DNA of 64,000 bases from Nostoc sp. NIES-4103 (GCF_002368335.1 NZ_AP018288.1:2658838-2722837); one strand, 5' to 3'; shown: positions 27,441-37,913, numbered from the stretch's first letter. The notes: generated by a model from the letters alone, not told the origin. Made by a program: numbers and translations.

Positions 27441-28097
27441 ATGAGTACAGAACAATCTACCAACCAGCCTCTTTGGATACAAGATCGAGATACTGTCATC
27501 TCTAATGATGAGAATGTTGAGTGGCGATACCAAGCACGTCCTGATTATTCCCACACCAATCAATATCTTAAACAACAAAGTCAATACCAACACCTTGAAG
27601 GCTCTCTAGAAGCCATAGTTCAAAACCTAGTCAGAGCCTTCGAGATGGAGGCATCCCACAAAATAAATCCTCAGCAGTGGGTATCAGTTGTTGCTGACAA
27701 GTTTCGGATGACCACAAATAACGGCCCAGCTTATACTGCTCAGGACATAGCAGATGTGGGAACTTATAATTTATTTCTTGGTGATTCTGAGCATTATAAA
27801 TCATCAGCAGAAAACTTTGAATCATCTGCAAAGATTTTCCATGAAACATTTCCCAATGGCTTTTTATGGGAGCTAACAGAAGTTTTATCAGGGCCGCCAA
27901 ATGTAACATTTAAATGGCGACATTGGGGAACTTTTAGCGGCCCATACAAAGAACATGCACCTACAGGAGAAACTGTGGAAATAGTCGGAGTTAGTATTGC
28001 TCGCGTTAATGACGACTTGAAGATTTTATCCTTAGAACACTTTTTTGACACCAGTTCCTTTTTAAACAAATTGGCAACAGGCTGTCCTTTCCACTAA
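27441..28097 (+). CDS. SnoaL/NTF2-like fold protein
   Basis: A 218-residue protein with a SnoaL-like alpha+beta cone pattern in the C-terminal part: LWELTEVLSGPPNVTFKW, RHWGTFSGPYKEHAPTGETVEIVGVSIARV. Function unknown; family members are small ester cyclases or binding proteins. Flanked by tmk and holB on the same strand but separated by repeats, so it is probably not in their operon. Confidence 0.7.
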   Translation: MSTEQSTNQPLWIQDRDTVISNDENVEWRYQARPDYSHTNQYLKQQSQYQHLEGSLEAIVQNLVRAFEMEASHKINPQQWVSVVADKFRMTTNNGPAYTAQDIADVGTYNLFLGDSEHYKSSAENFESSAKIFHETFPNGFLWELTEVLSGPPNVTFKWRHWGTFSGPYKEHAPTGETVEIVGVSIARVNDDLKILSLEHFFDTSSFLNKLATGCPFH

Positions 28098-28230
28098 ACA
28101 AGGATAAAGAATGAAGGATGATATCAAATGGCTCTATCAAAGGTGGTTCAGGCTTCAGTATTGAAAAAAGTTCCTTTTCATCCTTCATCTTTGACATTTC
28201 AGACTTCATAGGTCAATTTACCATTGACTC

Positions 28231-29193
28231 ATGACCAGTAATCCGTTTACACGACTTGTTGGACAACAGCAAGCTATAGAATTACTCACTCAGGCTGTCA
28301 GACAAAACCGGGTAGCGCCTGCTTATCTATTTGTAGGGCCAGATGGTGTAGGACGCAGTTTAGCAGCAAGGTGCTTTATAGAGTTGCTCTTTTCTAGTTT
28401 TGTAGAGACCCGATTTCATGGGTCTTTACAAAGTCGTTTGCATCAAGGTAATCATCCTGATTTGTTGTGGGTGCAGCCAACGTATCAATTCCAAGGACAA
28501 CGACTGACAGCAGCCCAAGCAGCAGAGAAAAAACTCAAGCGCAAAGCACCGCCTGTAATTCGACTAGAGCAAATTCGGGAAATTACTCAGTTTCTCAGCC
28601 GTCCCCCTTTGGAAGCACCTAGGAATATGGTGGTGCTGGAAGAAGCTGAAACAATGGCAGAAGCCGCAGCCAATGCTTTGCTAAAAACCTTGGAAGAACC
28701 AGGACAGGCTACGCTGATTTTAATTGCACCTTCTTTGGAGTCTGTGTTACCCACCTTAGTGTCACGCTGTCAACGCATTCCCTTTTACAGCTTAGATAAA
28801 GCATCTTTGACTCAGGTACTCAAGCAAACAGGGCATGAGGAAATTTTGCAGCATCCAGCAGTATTGAGCATAGCAGCTGGCAGCCCTGGAAATGCGATCG
28901 CATCTTACGAGCAATTACAAGCAATTCCTGAAAACTTACTCCAAGACCTGACAAAAGCGCCTACATCTTACCGCAACGCTTTGGAATTAGCCAAGCAAAT
29001 TGATCAAGATTTAGACACAGAAGCACAACTGTGGTTAGTCGATTATCTTCAGCAGTCCTATTGGCAACAACAACACCAACCCAATATCATCATCCAGCTA
29101 GAACAAGCCCGTAAATCTTTACTTAGTTACGCCCAACCACGCCTTGTATGGGAATGCACATTATTGTCTATGTGTCAATTATATAATTCGTAA
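28231..29193 (+). CDS. holB: DNA polymerase III delta' subunit
   Basis: A clamp-loader subunit of 320 residues. It shows the RFC-like AAA+ pattern: GQQQAIELLTQAV, APAYLFVGPDGVGRS (degenerate P-loop), an insert about 105-120 rich in Lys, ITQFLSRPPLEAP, VVLEEAETM, NALLKTLEEPG, and LPTLVSRCQRIPF, the SRC motif typical of delta'. It helps load the sliding clamp at replication forks. Confidence 0.92.
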   Translation: MTSNPFTRLVGQQQAIELLTQAVRQNRVAPAYLFVGPDGVGRSLAARCFIELLFSSFVETRFHGSLQSRLHQGNHPDLLWVQPTYQFQGQRLTAAQAAEKKLKRKAPPVIRLEQIREITQFLSRPPLEAPRNMVVLEEAETMAEAAANALLKTLEEPGQATLILIAPSLESVLPTLVSRCQRIPFYSLDKASLTQVLKQTGHEEILQHPAVLSIAAGSPGNAIASYEQLQAIPENLLQDLTKAPTSYRNALELAKQIDQDLDTEAQLWLVDYLQQSYWQQQHQPNIIIQLEQARKSLLSYAQPRLVWECTLLSMCQLYNS

Positions 29194-29258
29194 TTCGTAA
29201 TTCGTAATTCGTAATTCGTAATTCGTAATTCGTAATTCGTAATTCGTAATTCGTAATT
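29184..29258. repeat. STRR of ATTCGTA heptamers (about 10 copies)
   Basis: About ten tandem copies of ATTCGTA beginning at the holB stop codon. Reverse-complement tracts of the same heptamer occur at 48126-48170 and 53469-53507. Confidence 0.95.
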
Positions 29259-29339
29259 AAGACACACAAAGGTCAGTTGTCAGTTGTTATTCTCCCCCAT
29301 CCCCCTCATCTTCCTCATCCCCCCATCCCCCCTGCTCCT

Positions 29340-30827
29340 TCACCCTCTATACCGAGTCTGAGCGATCGCTTGTCGCCATGATTCCCTTAGTGTCTGCCGC
29401 TGGTCGGCGCTCATTGTCGGCTCAAATTGCTTTTCAATCTGCCACTGCTGTACAATTTCCTCTTGGCTTTCCCAGTAGCCAACGGCTAGCCCTGCTAGAT
29501 AAGCTGCACCTAAAGCAGTGGTTTCGGTAATTTTGGGACGAATTACAGGTACACCCAAAATATCTGCTTGGAAATGCATCAGCAGGTTGTTACGGGATGC
29601 ACCTCCATCTACCCGCAGTTCCGACAGATCAAGCCCAGAGTCTTGACGCATAGCATCAATTACATCAGCGGTTTGATAGGCAATACTTTCCAAGGCAGCA
29701 CGGGCGATGTGAGCGCTGGTTGAACCGCGAGTTAAGCCTGCGATCGCACCACGGGCGTAGCTATCCCAATAAGGTGCGCCTAAGCCGACGAAGGCAGGCA
29801 CAAAATATACACCACCGTTATCAGGAACGCTGCTAGCCAGGGCTTCAACATCTGCACTCTGCTTAATAATGCCGAGTCCATCGCGCAACCACTGCACAAC
29901 TGCCCCAGCAATGAATACGCTACCTTCTAGCGCGTAGTCGGTGCGTCCATTGATGCGCCAGGCGATGGTAGTCAAGAGTTTGTGGTAAGATGGGACAGGC
30001 TTTTTTCCTGTATTAAGTAACAAAAAGCAGCCTGTACCGTAAGTATTTTTCGCCATACCACATTGCAACGATACCTGCCCAAAGGTTGCAGCTTGCTGGT
30101 CTCCAGCAATTCCGGCAATGGCAATGCGACTACCTAAAAGACCTTCAGATGTATATCCATATACATCTGAAGAACTCTGCACTTGTGGGAGAATGGTATG
30201 GGGAATATTGAGAATGGAGAGTAATTCATCGTCCCACTGTTGGGTGTGAATATTGAACAGTAGTGTCCGGGAAGCATTGGTTGCATCTGTGATATGGAGT
30301 TCACCGTCAGTTAACTTCCAGATTAACCAGCTATCGACAGTACCAAAAGCCAGTTCTCCACGTTCAGCTTGTTGGCGGGCACCAGGCACATTATCCAGCA
30401 ACCACTTGAGTTTTGTACCGCTAAAGTATGCGTCGATGACTAATCCCGTTTTCTTCTGGAATGTTCCTTCGTGTCCAGCTGCCTTGAGTTCATCGCAGAC
30501 AGCAGCTGTGCGGCGGTCTTGCCAGACGATCGCATTATAAATTGGCTTGCCCGTTTTTCGTTCCCAAGCGATCGTTGTTTCCCGTTGATTAGTGATCCCA
30601 ATGGCAGCAATATCACTTGCCCGAATACCAATGCGAGCTAAAGCTTCGTTAGCAACACCAATTTGGGTAGACCAGATTTCGTCGGGGTCATGCTCCACCC
30701 AAGCAGGTTGCGGAAAGATTTGTGGAAACTCTTTTTGAGCAACACTGAGCATATCACCGTTGTGGTTGAATACAATAGCGCGGGAGCTAGTAGTGCCTTG
30801 GTCAAATGCCAGAATGTATTTAGTCAT
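29340..30827 (-). CDS. glpK: Glycerol kinase
   Basis: A FGGY-family kinase of 495 residues. It opens with ILAFDQGTTSSRAIVF, has GITNQRETTIAWER, IVWQDRRTA, the substrate loop with WRINGRTDYALEGSV and the ATP region DGGASRNNLLMHFQADILG. All blocks and the length match GlpK, which makes glycerol-3-phosphate in the cytoplasm. No glp transporter genes are adjacent. Confidence 0.97.
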   Translation of the reverse strand: MTKYILAFDQGTTSSRAIVFNHNGDMLSVAQKEFPQIFPQPAWVEHDPDEIWSTQIGVANEALARIGIRASDIAAIGITNQRETTIAWERKTGKPIYNAIVWQDRRTAAVCDELKAAGHEGTFQKKTGLVIDAYFSGTKLKWLLDNVPGARQQAERGELAFGTVDSWLIWKLTDGELHITDATNASRTLLFNIHTQQWDDELLSILNIPHTILPQVQSSSDVYGYTSEGLLGSRIAIAGIAGDQQAATFGQVSLQCGMAKNTYGTGCFLLLNTGKKPVPSYHKLLTTIAWRINGRTDYALEGSVFIAGAVVQWLRDGLGIIKQSADVEALASSVPDNGGVYFVPAFVGLGAPYWDSYARGAIAGLTRGSTSAHIARAALESIAYQTADVIDAMRQDSGLDLSELRVDGGASRNNLLMHFQADILGVPVIRPKITETTALGAAYLAGLAVGYWESQEEIVQQWQIEKQFEPTMSADQRQTLRESWRQAIAQTRYRG

Positions 30828-31112
30828 GGGATGTCAGGAGAAATAACTAATGCCCAATGCCCATTTTCATACATCCTGGTTTATTTAGTAATTAAAAGCA
30901 GCCACCACATTAGTTGTGACTGCTGACAATTCTGGTAAATTAACTGATTGTTGCTATTTACATCTTTGGCAAAACTATTTTTGCAGGTTGGAAAGAAGAG
31001 GGGCTGAGGGGACAAAGAGGAAAGAACTTGTAAAAGCCCCTCCCCTGCTCCCTTACTCCCCTGCTCCCCTGCTCAATAACCTGGCTTCACTAAGCAATTC
31101 TGGCTTCGTGAA

Positions 31113-31718
31113 TTAGTAGGCTTTAGCGTAATTTTGAGCAGCGAATTCCCAGTTTACCAACTGATCTAAGAAGTTCTTGATGAAAGCTGGACGGGCATTT
31201 TTAAAGTCGATGTAGTAGGCGTGTTCCCAAACATCCAAAGTTAAGAGTGCCTTTTTGCCATGTGCTAGAGGGTTCTCTGCATTGGGGGTCTTGATTACCT
31301 TCAGAGTACCACCATCATCAACTAGCCAAGCCCATCCACTACCGAATTGTGTTGCAGCAGCGTTAGAGAACTCTTCTTTGAATTTGTCGAAGCTACCAAA
31401 GTCTTGATTGATCTTGGCTGCAAGTTCACCTGTGGGTGCGCCGCCACCAGCTGGCTTTAAGGAATTCCAGAAGAAGGTATGGTTCCAAACTTGGGCGGCG
31501 TTGTTAAAGATTCCCGCTTTTGAGGAATCTTTGAAGGAAATTTGAATTACTTCTTCCAGAGATTTATCAGCCAGTTCTGTACCTTCAGTCAGCTTGTTCA
31601 GGTTGTCTACATAAGCTTTGTGATGCTTACCATAGTGATACTCGAAAGTCTCACCTTTCATGCCATACGGCTCTAAAGCATTAAAGTCGAAGGGTAAGGG
31701 GGGCTGTGTAAATGCCAT
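31113..31718 (-). CDS. sodB: Iron superoxide dismutase
   Basis: A Fe-type SOD of 201 residues; dismutates superoxide in the cytosol. Metal ligands fit His28, His80 (in AAQVWNHTFFW), Asp162 and His166 (LDVWEHAYY). The GSGWAWLV and LAHGKKALLTLDVWEHAYY blocks are characteristic. Fe rather than Mn is inferred from the AAQVWNH context. Gene stands alone. Confidence 0.95.
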   Translation of the reverse strand: MAFTQPPLPFDFNALEPYGMKGETFEYHYGKHHKAYVDNLNKLTEGTELADKSLEEVIQISFKDSSKAGIFNNAAQVWNHTFFWNSLKPAGGGAPTGELAAKINQDFGSFDKFKEEFSNAAATQFGSGWAWLVDDGGTLKVIKTPNAENPLAHGKKALLTLDVWEHAYYIDFKNARPAFIKNFLDQLVNWEFAAQNYAKAY

Positions 31719-32402
31719 TTTGTGAATCCTCTCTTTACTGTTTTCCGGTTGAAAGCTGTTGCAAAAGCTTAGGAAATTACAGGTTTTGTGCTTAGCAGTT
31801 TTATATCCTTAATTACTGGAACATAAAACTTAACATCGTCATTCTACTACCAAAGTGAAGATTCAGACAAAGTGCTTTTGAAATAAGTTAAATCTAGAGA
31901 AATGAGTGATTATAAATAAAAACAGCTAATAGATTATTACTAATGGTTGATGACGAAAATCTAATTAGCAATTAAAAGCCTAAGTAATAATGCAACAAAA
32001 GACCATTAATCTGCTTACTAGATGGCTGCGCTATCAGATGAATATGTCCGCCACCGTGGTTACGCACCGCCATTCTAAAATTTCCTGGCAAGCTATTAAG
32101 ATTAACAATTAATTCTGCAATACTTTTGAAATTCAGTTCTAGATTTTTTCCAAAGCTGGATTTACAAGTGTACGCAGTTGATGTAAGCTACTTCATAAGC
32201 TTGACTCGAATCAAGTTCTGCGATCGCTATTCCTGAAAATCCGCTGCAATCAAACCAAGTTGCATTCAGAGATAGTAGCTTCAGGAGCAGGGGAGCAGGG
32301 GAGCAGGGGAGCAGGGGAGCAGGGGGGAAAAATCGTACTACTTCAAACTGCAACTTAGTATCAATTACTGTTCTCTCTTCAGTATTATTCATCTTTGTTC
32401 AA
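31719..32402. other. Gene-free interval before CRISPR array 2
   Basis: Nothing firm. The minus-strand ORF 32162-32392 is interrupted by a GGGAGCAG tandem repeat (32285-32322) and was not accepted as a gene. The rest is AT-rich. Confidence 0.5.
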
Positions 32403-33314
32403 GTTTCAATCCCCGTGAGGGGAGTTAGTAAGTTGAAACTTAAAAGTATTCGACATTAAAAATCCTAGAATTTGTTTCAATCCCCGTGAGGGGAGTTAGT
32501 AAGTTGAAACAATAGGTAATTTTATTTAAACCAAAACTTTTCTAAGTTTCAATCCCCGTGAGGGGAGTTAGTAAGTTGAAACGGACAGGCTTTTTCACAG
32601 ATAAGTTCCGAAAAAGTGTTTCAATCCCCGTGAGGGGAGTTAGTAAGTTGAAACCTGATTTCTTGGGAGGAACTGTTAATATAAAAGTCTGTTTCAATCC
32701 CCGTGAGGGGAGTTAGTAAGTTGAAACTCCATCTTCTAGTACAACTGGATTTAATCCTATTGTATGTTTCAATCCCCGTGAGGGGAGTTAGTAAGTTGAA
32801 ACATCATAGTGACGGGCCCTCCAATAGTGTTTTAAGTTTCAATCCCCGTGAGGGGAGTTAGTAAGTTGAAACGATGGTCAAATAAAAGCATTTGGGGAAA
32901 AAGTTTCAGTTTCAATCCCCGTGAGGGGAGTTAGTAAGTTGAAACTCTTCCAAGGTGTAGACCCCAATGGCTTGCATGTTAGGTTTCAATCCCCGTGAGG
33001 GGAGTTAGTAAGTTGAAACAAGCGTCCTCAATTTCTTAGCTTCAGCTTCAATTGCGTTTCAATCCCCGTGAGGGGAGTTAGTAAGTTGAAACATCGCTGA
33101 GTATCAAGGATATCGTATCAACGAGTATGTTTCAATCCCCGTGAGGGGAGTTAGTAAGTTGAAACTGTGCGTGAATCCATAGAGCAGGAATTCATTAAAG
33201 GATGTTTCAATCCCCGTGAGGGGAGTTAGTAAGTTGAAACAAAAGCTGGTCAGAAGTATCATTTAAATCTCTCAGTTGTTTCAATCCCCGTGAGGGGAGT
33301 TAGTAAGTTGAAAC
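32403..33314. CRISPR. CRISPR array 2: 13 repeats of 37 bp, 12 spacers
   Basis: The 37-bp repeat starts GTTTCAATCCCCGTGAGGGG and ends AGTAAGTTGAAAC. First copy 32403-32439, last 33278-33314; spacers 33-38 nt; the copies looked identical. In reverse complement the repeat folds as CCCC-TCAC-GGGG then ATTGAAAC, the same hairpin-plus-8-nt-handle layout as arrays 1 and 3, although the repeat sequence differs from both. No cas genes adjoin. Confidence 0.97.
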
Positions 33315-33540
33315 TCTTCAGTCTGAAACTATTATTGAGCAAGCTTCCCAGAAAGAGTTTTGGCGGGGGAGAAATTTGGGTCATTTTCAGCCGCTCTTAT
33401 TGCAAAGAATTTGCAAGTTGCCCCATTGCTCAAAGGCTGTAACTATTTATTTGTCAAGGTTCTGGGGATTTTGGCGGGACTCCAGGGATTTTGCCCTCGC
33501 TTTGCCGTGCCAAACATCAAGCTGATTAGCCAATCATAAT
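33315..33540 (-). promoter_or_regulatory. Putative leader of CRISPR array 2
   Basis: Non-coding flank. Read on the minus strand it holds AATCCCCAGAACCTTGACAAA with a TTGACA box, then an A/T-rich stretch ending in ATAGTTTCAGACTGAAGA before the first repeat. It also has two AAAATCCC copies. Leader status is inferred from position and repeat orientation. Confidence 0.4.
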
Positions 33541-34019
33541 ATGTGTATCTAATATTGTCGAGTAGTTGTCGGGCATTATACCAATTCGCAATTCACAATT
33601 GAGAAATTCAGATTCTATCTCGGTTTCAAGGTTTGAATTTGTCGCCGTATTGTAGAGAATTGGTATTATAAAGCTCTGATAAATAGTTATAATTCCCACA
33701 GTCATCGTACCCCACCCCCAACCCCTCCCCTTATTAAGGCTATGGTGTACACACTTTGTCTAAAACAGTTTATTGACTTCGGTTTAGGCTTAGTTTTACC
33801 CCACCCTAACCCTCCCCTTTACAAGGGGAGGGAACTGGATTTCTGATTTCCCCCCTTTATAAGGGGAGCCACTGCGTTGGGCGGCTTCGCCGACTTGAAG
33901 CAAGTGGCGTGGGATTAAGGGGGGTAATTCGACAAAGTGTGTAGACGGTAGCCTTATTAAGGGGAGGGGAGCAAAAGCGCAGCTTTGGCGGCGTGGGGTA
34001 ATGCGGATATTGATAGTGA
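33541..34019. other. Gene-free interval made of nested repeats
   Basis: A CCCCACCCC...GCGTGGGG element (about 33690-34005) is interrupted by the family C element at 33738-33953, which itself contains the GCCACTTGC/GCAGTGGC palindrome. No gene is seen. Confidence 0.7.
33738..33953. repeat. MITE-like element, family C copy 1, with 7-bp target duplication
   Basis: Ends GGCTATGGTGTACACAC and, in reverse complement, GGCTACCGTCTACACAC form inverted repeats of about 23 bp. Direct repeats TTATTAA flank it (33731-33737 and 33954-33960). A second copy is at 50623-50861. Confidence 0.8.
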
Positions 34020-35624
34020 CTACCACTGAGATGAACGCTGATGGTAGTAATCTACAATTTGTGCTGCAACTTCAGAAACGCTCAAACCATCAGTTTGAAT
34101 TTCAATGGCATCGGGTGCTTTTTGCAAAGGTGAGACTTTACGAGTACTATCTTTCCAGTCACGTTCGGCAATGTCCCGTTCGAGCTGTTCTAAACCGACT
34201 TCGGGTTGACCTTGTTTTTTAAAGTCTTGCTGACGACGGCGGGCGCGTTCACTCACAGACGCGGTTAAAAAGATTTTGATTTCGGCATCGGGGAAGACAT
34301 GGCTACCAATGTCCCGTCCTTCTGCCACCAAACCACCTTTTTTACCCCAACTTTGCTGTTGTTTAACCAGTGCTTGACGGACAGCGCCTTGTGCAGCTAT
34401 TGCTGATACATGAGATGTCACCTCAATTGTGCGAATTGCTTGGGTAACATCAGTATCATTAATCCAGACACGCACAGGAGATTGTAAATCCTCGCTGGGA
34501 GTCAGTTCAATTTTACACTGGCTAGCTAATTGAGCGATCGCACAATCATCATCAATGGCAATACCCTGTTGCAACACCAGCCAAGTCACAGCCCGGTACA
34601 TTGCTCCTGTATCTAAATACACTAGACCTATCTGTGCCGCCACTTGACGAGCTACCGTGGATTTTCCCGCCCCGGCTGGGCCATCAATTGCGATGATAGG
34701 TTGGCGATCGCGTAACATGGTATTATCAATTAACCGTGTAGAACCCAAACGAGCTGCGATCGCGAGCATTCCTTCCTCCTCAACTTTTTCTAAATACATT
34801 AACGTAGTCGGATCAACCAATTCAATATATTCCACTAAAACAGTACTCACCTTTGCCAGTTCTTGTTGTGCGATCGCTATCAGCTTATTACTATCGCGTA
34901 AGCCTGCTTTGAATGCAGCCTCAGCTTTTTGCAAGCTACGATACAACACCGCTGCTTGTTCTTTTTCTTTAGCAGTCAAATATTGATTGCGAGAACTGAG
35001 GGCAAGACCCGACGGTTCTCGTACCGTTGGACAGGCAACAATATCTACTGGTAAATTCAAATCAGCCACCAACCGTTTAACAACAGCTAATTGCTGACCA
35101 TCCTTTTGACCGAAATAGGCTCGGTCAGGCTGTACCAAGTTCAAAAGCTTGGTCACAATCGTAGCCACACCCTGAAAGTGACCTAGCCGAGAACGACCAC
35201 ACAAGCCTGATATCATAGCAGATGGTGGGATTACTTGTGTAACTTTAGATTCTTGTATATTATTCTGTTGAACTCCCATTTCTTCCGGAGTAGGTGCAAA
35301 AATTGCATCCACTCCTGCTTGTTCACATAATAGTCGGTCTTGCTCTAGAGTCCTTGGGTAGCGTTGATAATCTTCGTTAGGCCCAAATTGCAAGGGATTG
35401 ACGAAAATACTCACAATCACCGTAGAATTTTCTTGCCGCGCTCTTGCAATTAAGTTTAAATGACCTTCATGCAAACCTCCCATCGTTGGCACCAGACCTA
35501 CAGCTGTCTGATACCAGCTAGTCACCTCATGAAATAGCAGACCATCAAAAACCGTAAGCTTATTTTCCGAGCAACGTTTAGTTAAATAGCAACGTAAAGC
35601 TGCAACTGTTGTCAGCAGGCGCAC
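34020..35624 (-). CDS. panC/cmk: Bifunctional pantoate-beta-alanine ligase / cytidylate kinase
   Basis: A 534-residue fusion typical of cyanobacteria. The N-terminal PanC half (about 1-290) has VGLVPTMGGLHEGHLNLI, FVNPLQFGPNEDY, YFGQKDGQQLAVVKRL and SSRNQYL; it makes pantothenate from pantoate and beta-alanine. The C-terminal half (about 310-534) is CMP kinase, with IAIDGPAGAGKST, LDTGAMYRAVTW and GRDIGSHVFPDAEIKIFLTAS. The start at 35624 gives about 30 residues more than a minimal PanC. Confidence 0.95.
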   Translation of the reverse strand: MRLLTTVAALRCYLTKRCSENKLTVFDGLLFHEVTSWYQTAVGLVPTMGGLHEGHLNLIARARQENSTVIVSIFVNPLQFGPNEDYQRYPRTLEQDRLLCEQAGVDAIFAPTPEEMGVQQNNIQESKVTQVIPPSAMISGLCGRSRLGHFQGVATIVTKLLNLVQPDRAYFGQKDGQQLAVVKRLVADLNLPVDIVACPTVREPSGLALSSRNQYLTAKEKEQAAVLYRSLQKAEAAFKAGLRDSNKLIAIAQQELAKVSTVLVEYIELVDPTTLMYLEKVEEEGMLAIAARLGSTRLIDNTMLRDRQPIIAIDGPAGAGKSTVARQVAAQIGLVYLDTGAMYRAVTWLVLQQGIAIDDDCAIAQLASQCKIELTPSEDLQSPVRVWINDTDVTQAIRTIEVTSHVSAIAAQGAVRQALVKQQQSWGKKGGLVAEGRDIGSHVFPDAEIKIFLTASVSERARRRQQDFKKQGQPEVGLEQLERDIAERDWKDSTRKVSPLQKAPDAIEIQTDGLSVSEVAAQIVDYYHQRSSQW

Positions 35625-35699
35625 AAAATACCCCTAGTTCTTATTAGCCTCTTCCCCGTTAGTTTATATCTGAAATAGCAGGGAAGAGTTGTTTGAACT

Positions 35700-35893
35700 A
35701 GGGGAATTAGGGATTGGGTACTGGGGATTGGGTACTGGGGATCGGGTACTGGGGATCGGGTACTGGGGATTGGGTGTTAGGAATTAGGGATTGGAAAAAT
35801 TTATGACTATATCTCTTTCCCAGTCCCCAGTCACCAGTCCCCAGTCCCCAGTCACCAGTCCCCAGTCCCCAGTCACCAGTCCCCAGTCCCTAA
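35700..35893. repeat. GGTACTGGGGAT and CCCAGTCACCAGT tandem repeats
   Basis: Left part: five copies of a 14-mer GGGTACTGGGGATT/C. Right part: repeated CCCCAGTC/ACCAGT units running up to the rlpA stop. Confidence 0.85.
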
Positions 35894-35896
35894 TAA

Positions 35897-36985
35897 TTAT
35901 CGACCCAGGACTTCAATATGCACTGGCGCAACGCCACTGCTCATCATTCCCAGCATCCGAGCTGCACCCGCAGACACGTCAATAATTCGACCCCGAATGT
36001 ATGGGCCCCGGTCGTTGATTCGCAGCACCACAGAACGACCATTGCGGGTGTTGGTCACACGGACTTTTGTGCCAAAGGGTAACGTGCGATGAGCAGCTGT
36101 CATTCCTTCTGGGTTGAATCTTTCGCCGGTAGCGGTGATATTCCCAGAACCGTCATACCCGTAGTAAGAAGCCATACCCCTGAAATTCATTGCCACTTTC
36201 CTAGCAATCTCTTGTGGCTTTGGTAGTGACAGTTGGCGTGTTGGCAAATTAGCAATCTCGTTGATGGGCGATGCATTGCCTATGAGTCTCCGCAAGCGAT
36301 TGGTTGCTTGCAATGCATCTTGTGCCAGATTATTGGTGGTATCTGCTAGTCGTGTATCTTCGTTGATTTCCACCAATTCTTCTTTGTCGATTTTGATCGT
36401 ATAGCGATCGCTGGGACGTTGTTGACCAGAGGCGCTTTTTTTCTGGGCTTGATTAGATTCGTCCTCTGATTTCCAACTCACCGTTATCTGACGAGCATCT
36501 ACATTTTCCCTAAGCAATTGGTTGATCTTAGCTGCTATTACACTAGCTCTTTGAACTGGGTCATTGTTAAGCGAGCTAATTTGATTGCTGGTATCCGTCG
36601 AGTTTCCAAGACTCGCCACCTTTACTGAGTTGTCAGCAATAAGGGCGTACGATTGCACGCCCTTAGCATTTCCAATTACACCAACTTTTTTATCACTATT
36701 TGCAACTGGTTTAGAACTCAAAAAGGTGAGAACTGGAATATTTCGGATAAACAGGGTTGCCGCCTGACGACCCCCAATGTTGTGAGAATGGATGTTTGTA
36801 ATCACAGCATCCGAGGTAAGTTTCCCTGCTGGGGATTGAAACTCTCCTACCTTGACTACATCACCTACTGGTGACTTCTGGGAAGCTTGAGCAGTTCCCT
36901 TAGTAGTTTGAGTGCAACCGACTGAGGGCATCCCCAAAACAGTCAGAGACAGGGCGACAATAGTCCACAAATGTCTTTGATTCAT
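35897..36985 (-). CDS. rlpA: RlpA-like double-psi beta-barrel cell-wall protein
   Basis: A 362-residue secreted protein. An N-terminal signal segment (WTIVALSLTVLGMPSVG) is followed by Cys24, possibly a lipoprotein Cys although the lipobox is weak. A long cyanobacterial central region contains YTIKIDKEELVEINED. The C-terminal RlpA domain (about 272-362) has GMASYYGYDGSGNITATGE, PFGTKVRVTNTRNG and RINDRGPYIRGRIIDVS. RlpA proteins bind or cleave denuded glycan strands; the conserved Asp in NDRGP is present. Confidence 0.92.
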   Translation of the reverse strand: MNQRHLWTIVALSLTVLGMPSVGCTQTTKGTAQASQKSPVGDVVKVGEFQSPAGKLTSDAVITNIHSHNIGGRQAATLFIRNIPVLTFLSSKPVANSDKKVGVIGNAKGVQSYALIADNSVKVASLGNSTDTSNQISSLNNDPVQRASVIAAKINQLLRENVDARQITVSWKSEDESNQAQKKSASGQQRPSDRYTIKIDKEELVEINEDTRLADTTNNLAQDALQATNRLRRLIGNASPINEIANLPTRQLSLPKPQEIARKVAMNFRGMASYYGYDGSGNITATGERFNPEGMTAAHRTLPFGTKVRVTNTRNGRSVVLRINDRGPYIRGRIIDVSAGAARMLGMMSSGVAPVHIEVLGR

Positions 36986-37913
36986 GCGTCCGATTTTAAA
37001 GCGACTGTAGAACAGCAGTTTCTGGGTTCGTAAGATTTTGTCATCATTGACGACAAAATCCTGGCAACTCGAACTCGTTCCGCTTTCACTTTGAATTTAT
37101 AACTGCAACAGACTAACACGAACTTTTGGGCTTGGGGATCAGGGTTTTACCGTAAATCTTGATAAATTCATCAAAATTAAATTCTCATTTCAAGGGTGAA
37201 ACCTTTCTCAAATGCGGATTTTGACTATGTAACATTTTTTTCGATCACCAAAATTTTCTTATCAAAACTTTACAATTATGAAAATTTAAATCATTGATCA
37301 TACTCTTGTTCAAACATGTATTTTATCTAACATATAATTTTTTGAAATAGTCATGATCAGAATTAGCTATTTTAGAGAAAAAACTGATTGTAAATATTTC
37401 ATTAGTTAGAGTTTATGAAATTTTTATAATAGAGTAAAATTGAGCTAAATCAAGATTGACAGACAATACAATTTAAATATTAACTAGCGATCGCATCTTT
37501 TATTGAAGTTTTTGTATTCTTTGAAATACAAGTATAAATACTTATTTTGCTATAAGAGTTAGTAGTGCAAAACACGTAAATTAGTAGTAATAATCGGCGG
37601 AAAAAGTCAGTATAGTCCTAGCTACCGTTTTTAACAATTGAAGAGAAAACAGTAATCAGAAAATGAAAAACGACTGATAGGCGTGTGTAGGTGACTTTTG
37701 TCATGTAGCAAAAAATACAACTCATTTATTGACCCGTAATAGTTGATCAACAGTTCGTATCCAGGATGCTGGAACTTGGTACAGCAAAGTTCAAGACAGC
37801 AGTTGATCCACTTGGGAATTATTTCTGAACTCGAAGCGATACTCAGGAAGAAATTACGAGTAAAATTTGCTTGGGTATAAATCCCCAGTCACCAATAGCA
37901 AGCTATCAGCCTC
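36986..37913. other. Gene-free AT-rich interval (928 bp)
   Basis: Long A/T-rich stretch between divergent rlpA and glsA, with one GCGATCGC-like site near 37488. No ORF, hairpin or repeat was convincing. Confidence 0.5.

Noticed and set aside
32162..32392. 76-residue minus-strand ORF beside array 2
   Set aside because: Its middle is a GGGAGCAG repeat, with no family resemblance; probably a chance frame or a very decayed fragment.
35791..35985. ORF with repeated SPVTSPQ units
   Set aside because: It is a translation of CCCAGTCACCAGT tandem repeats and overlaps rlpA on the other strand.
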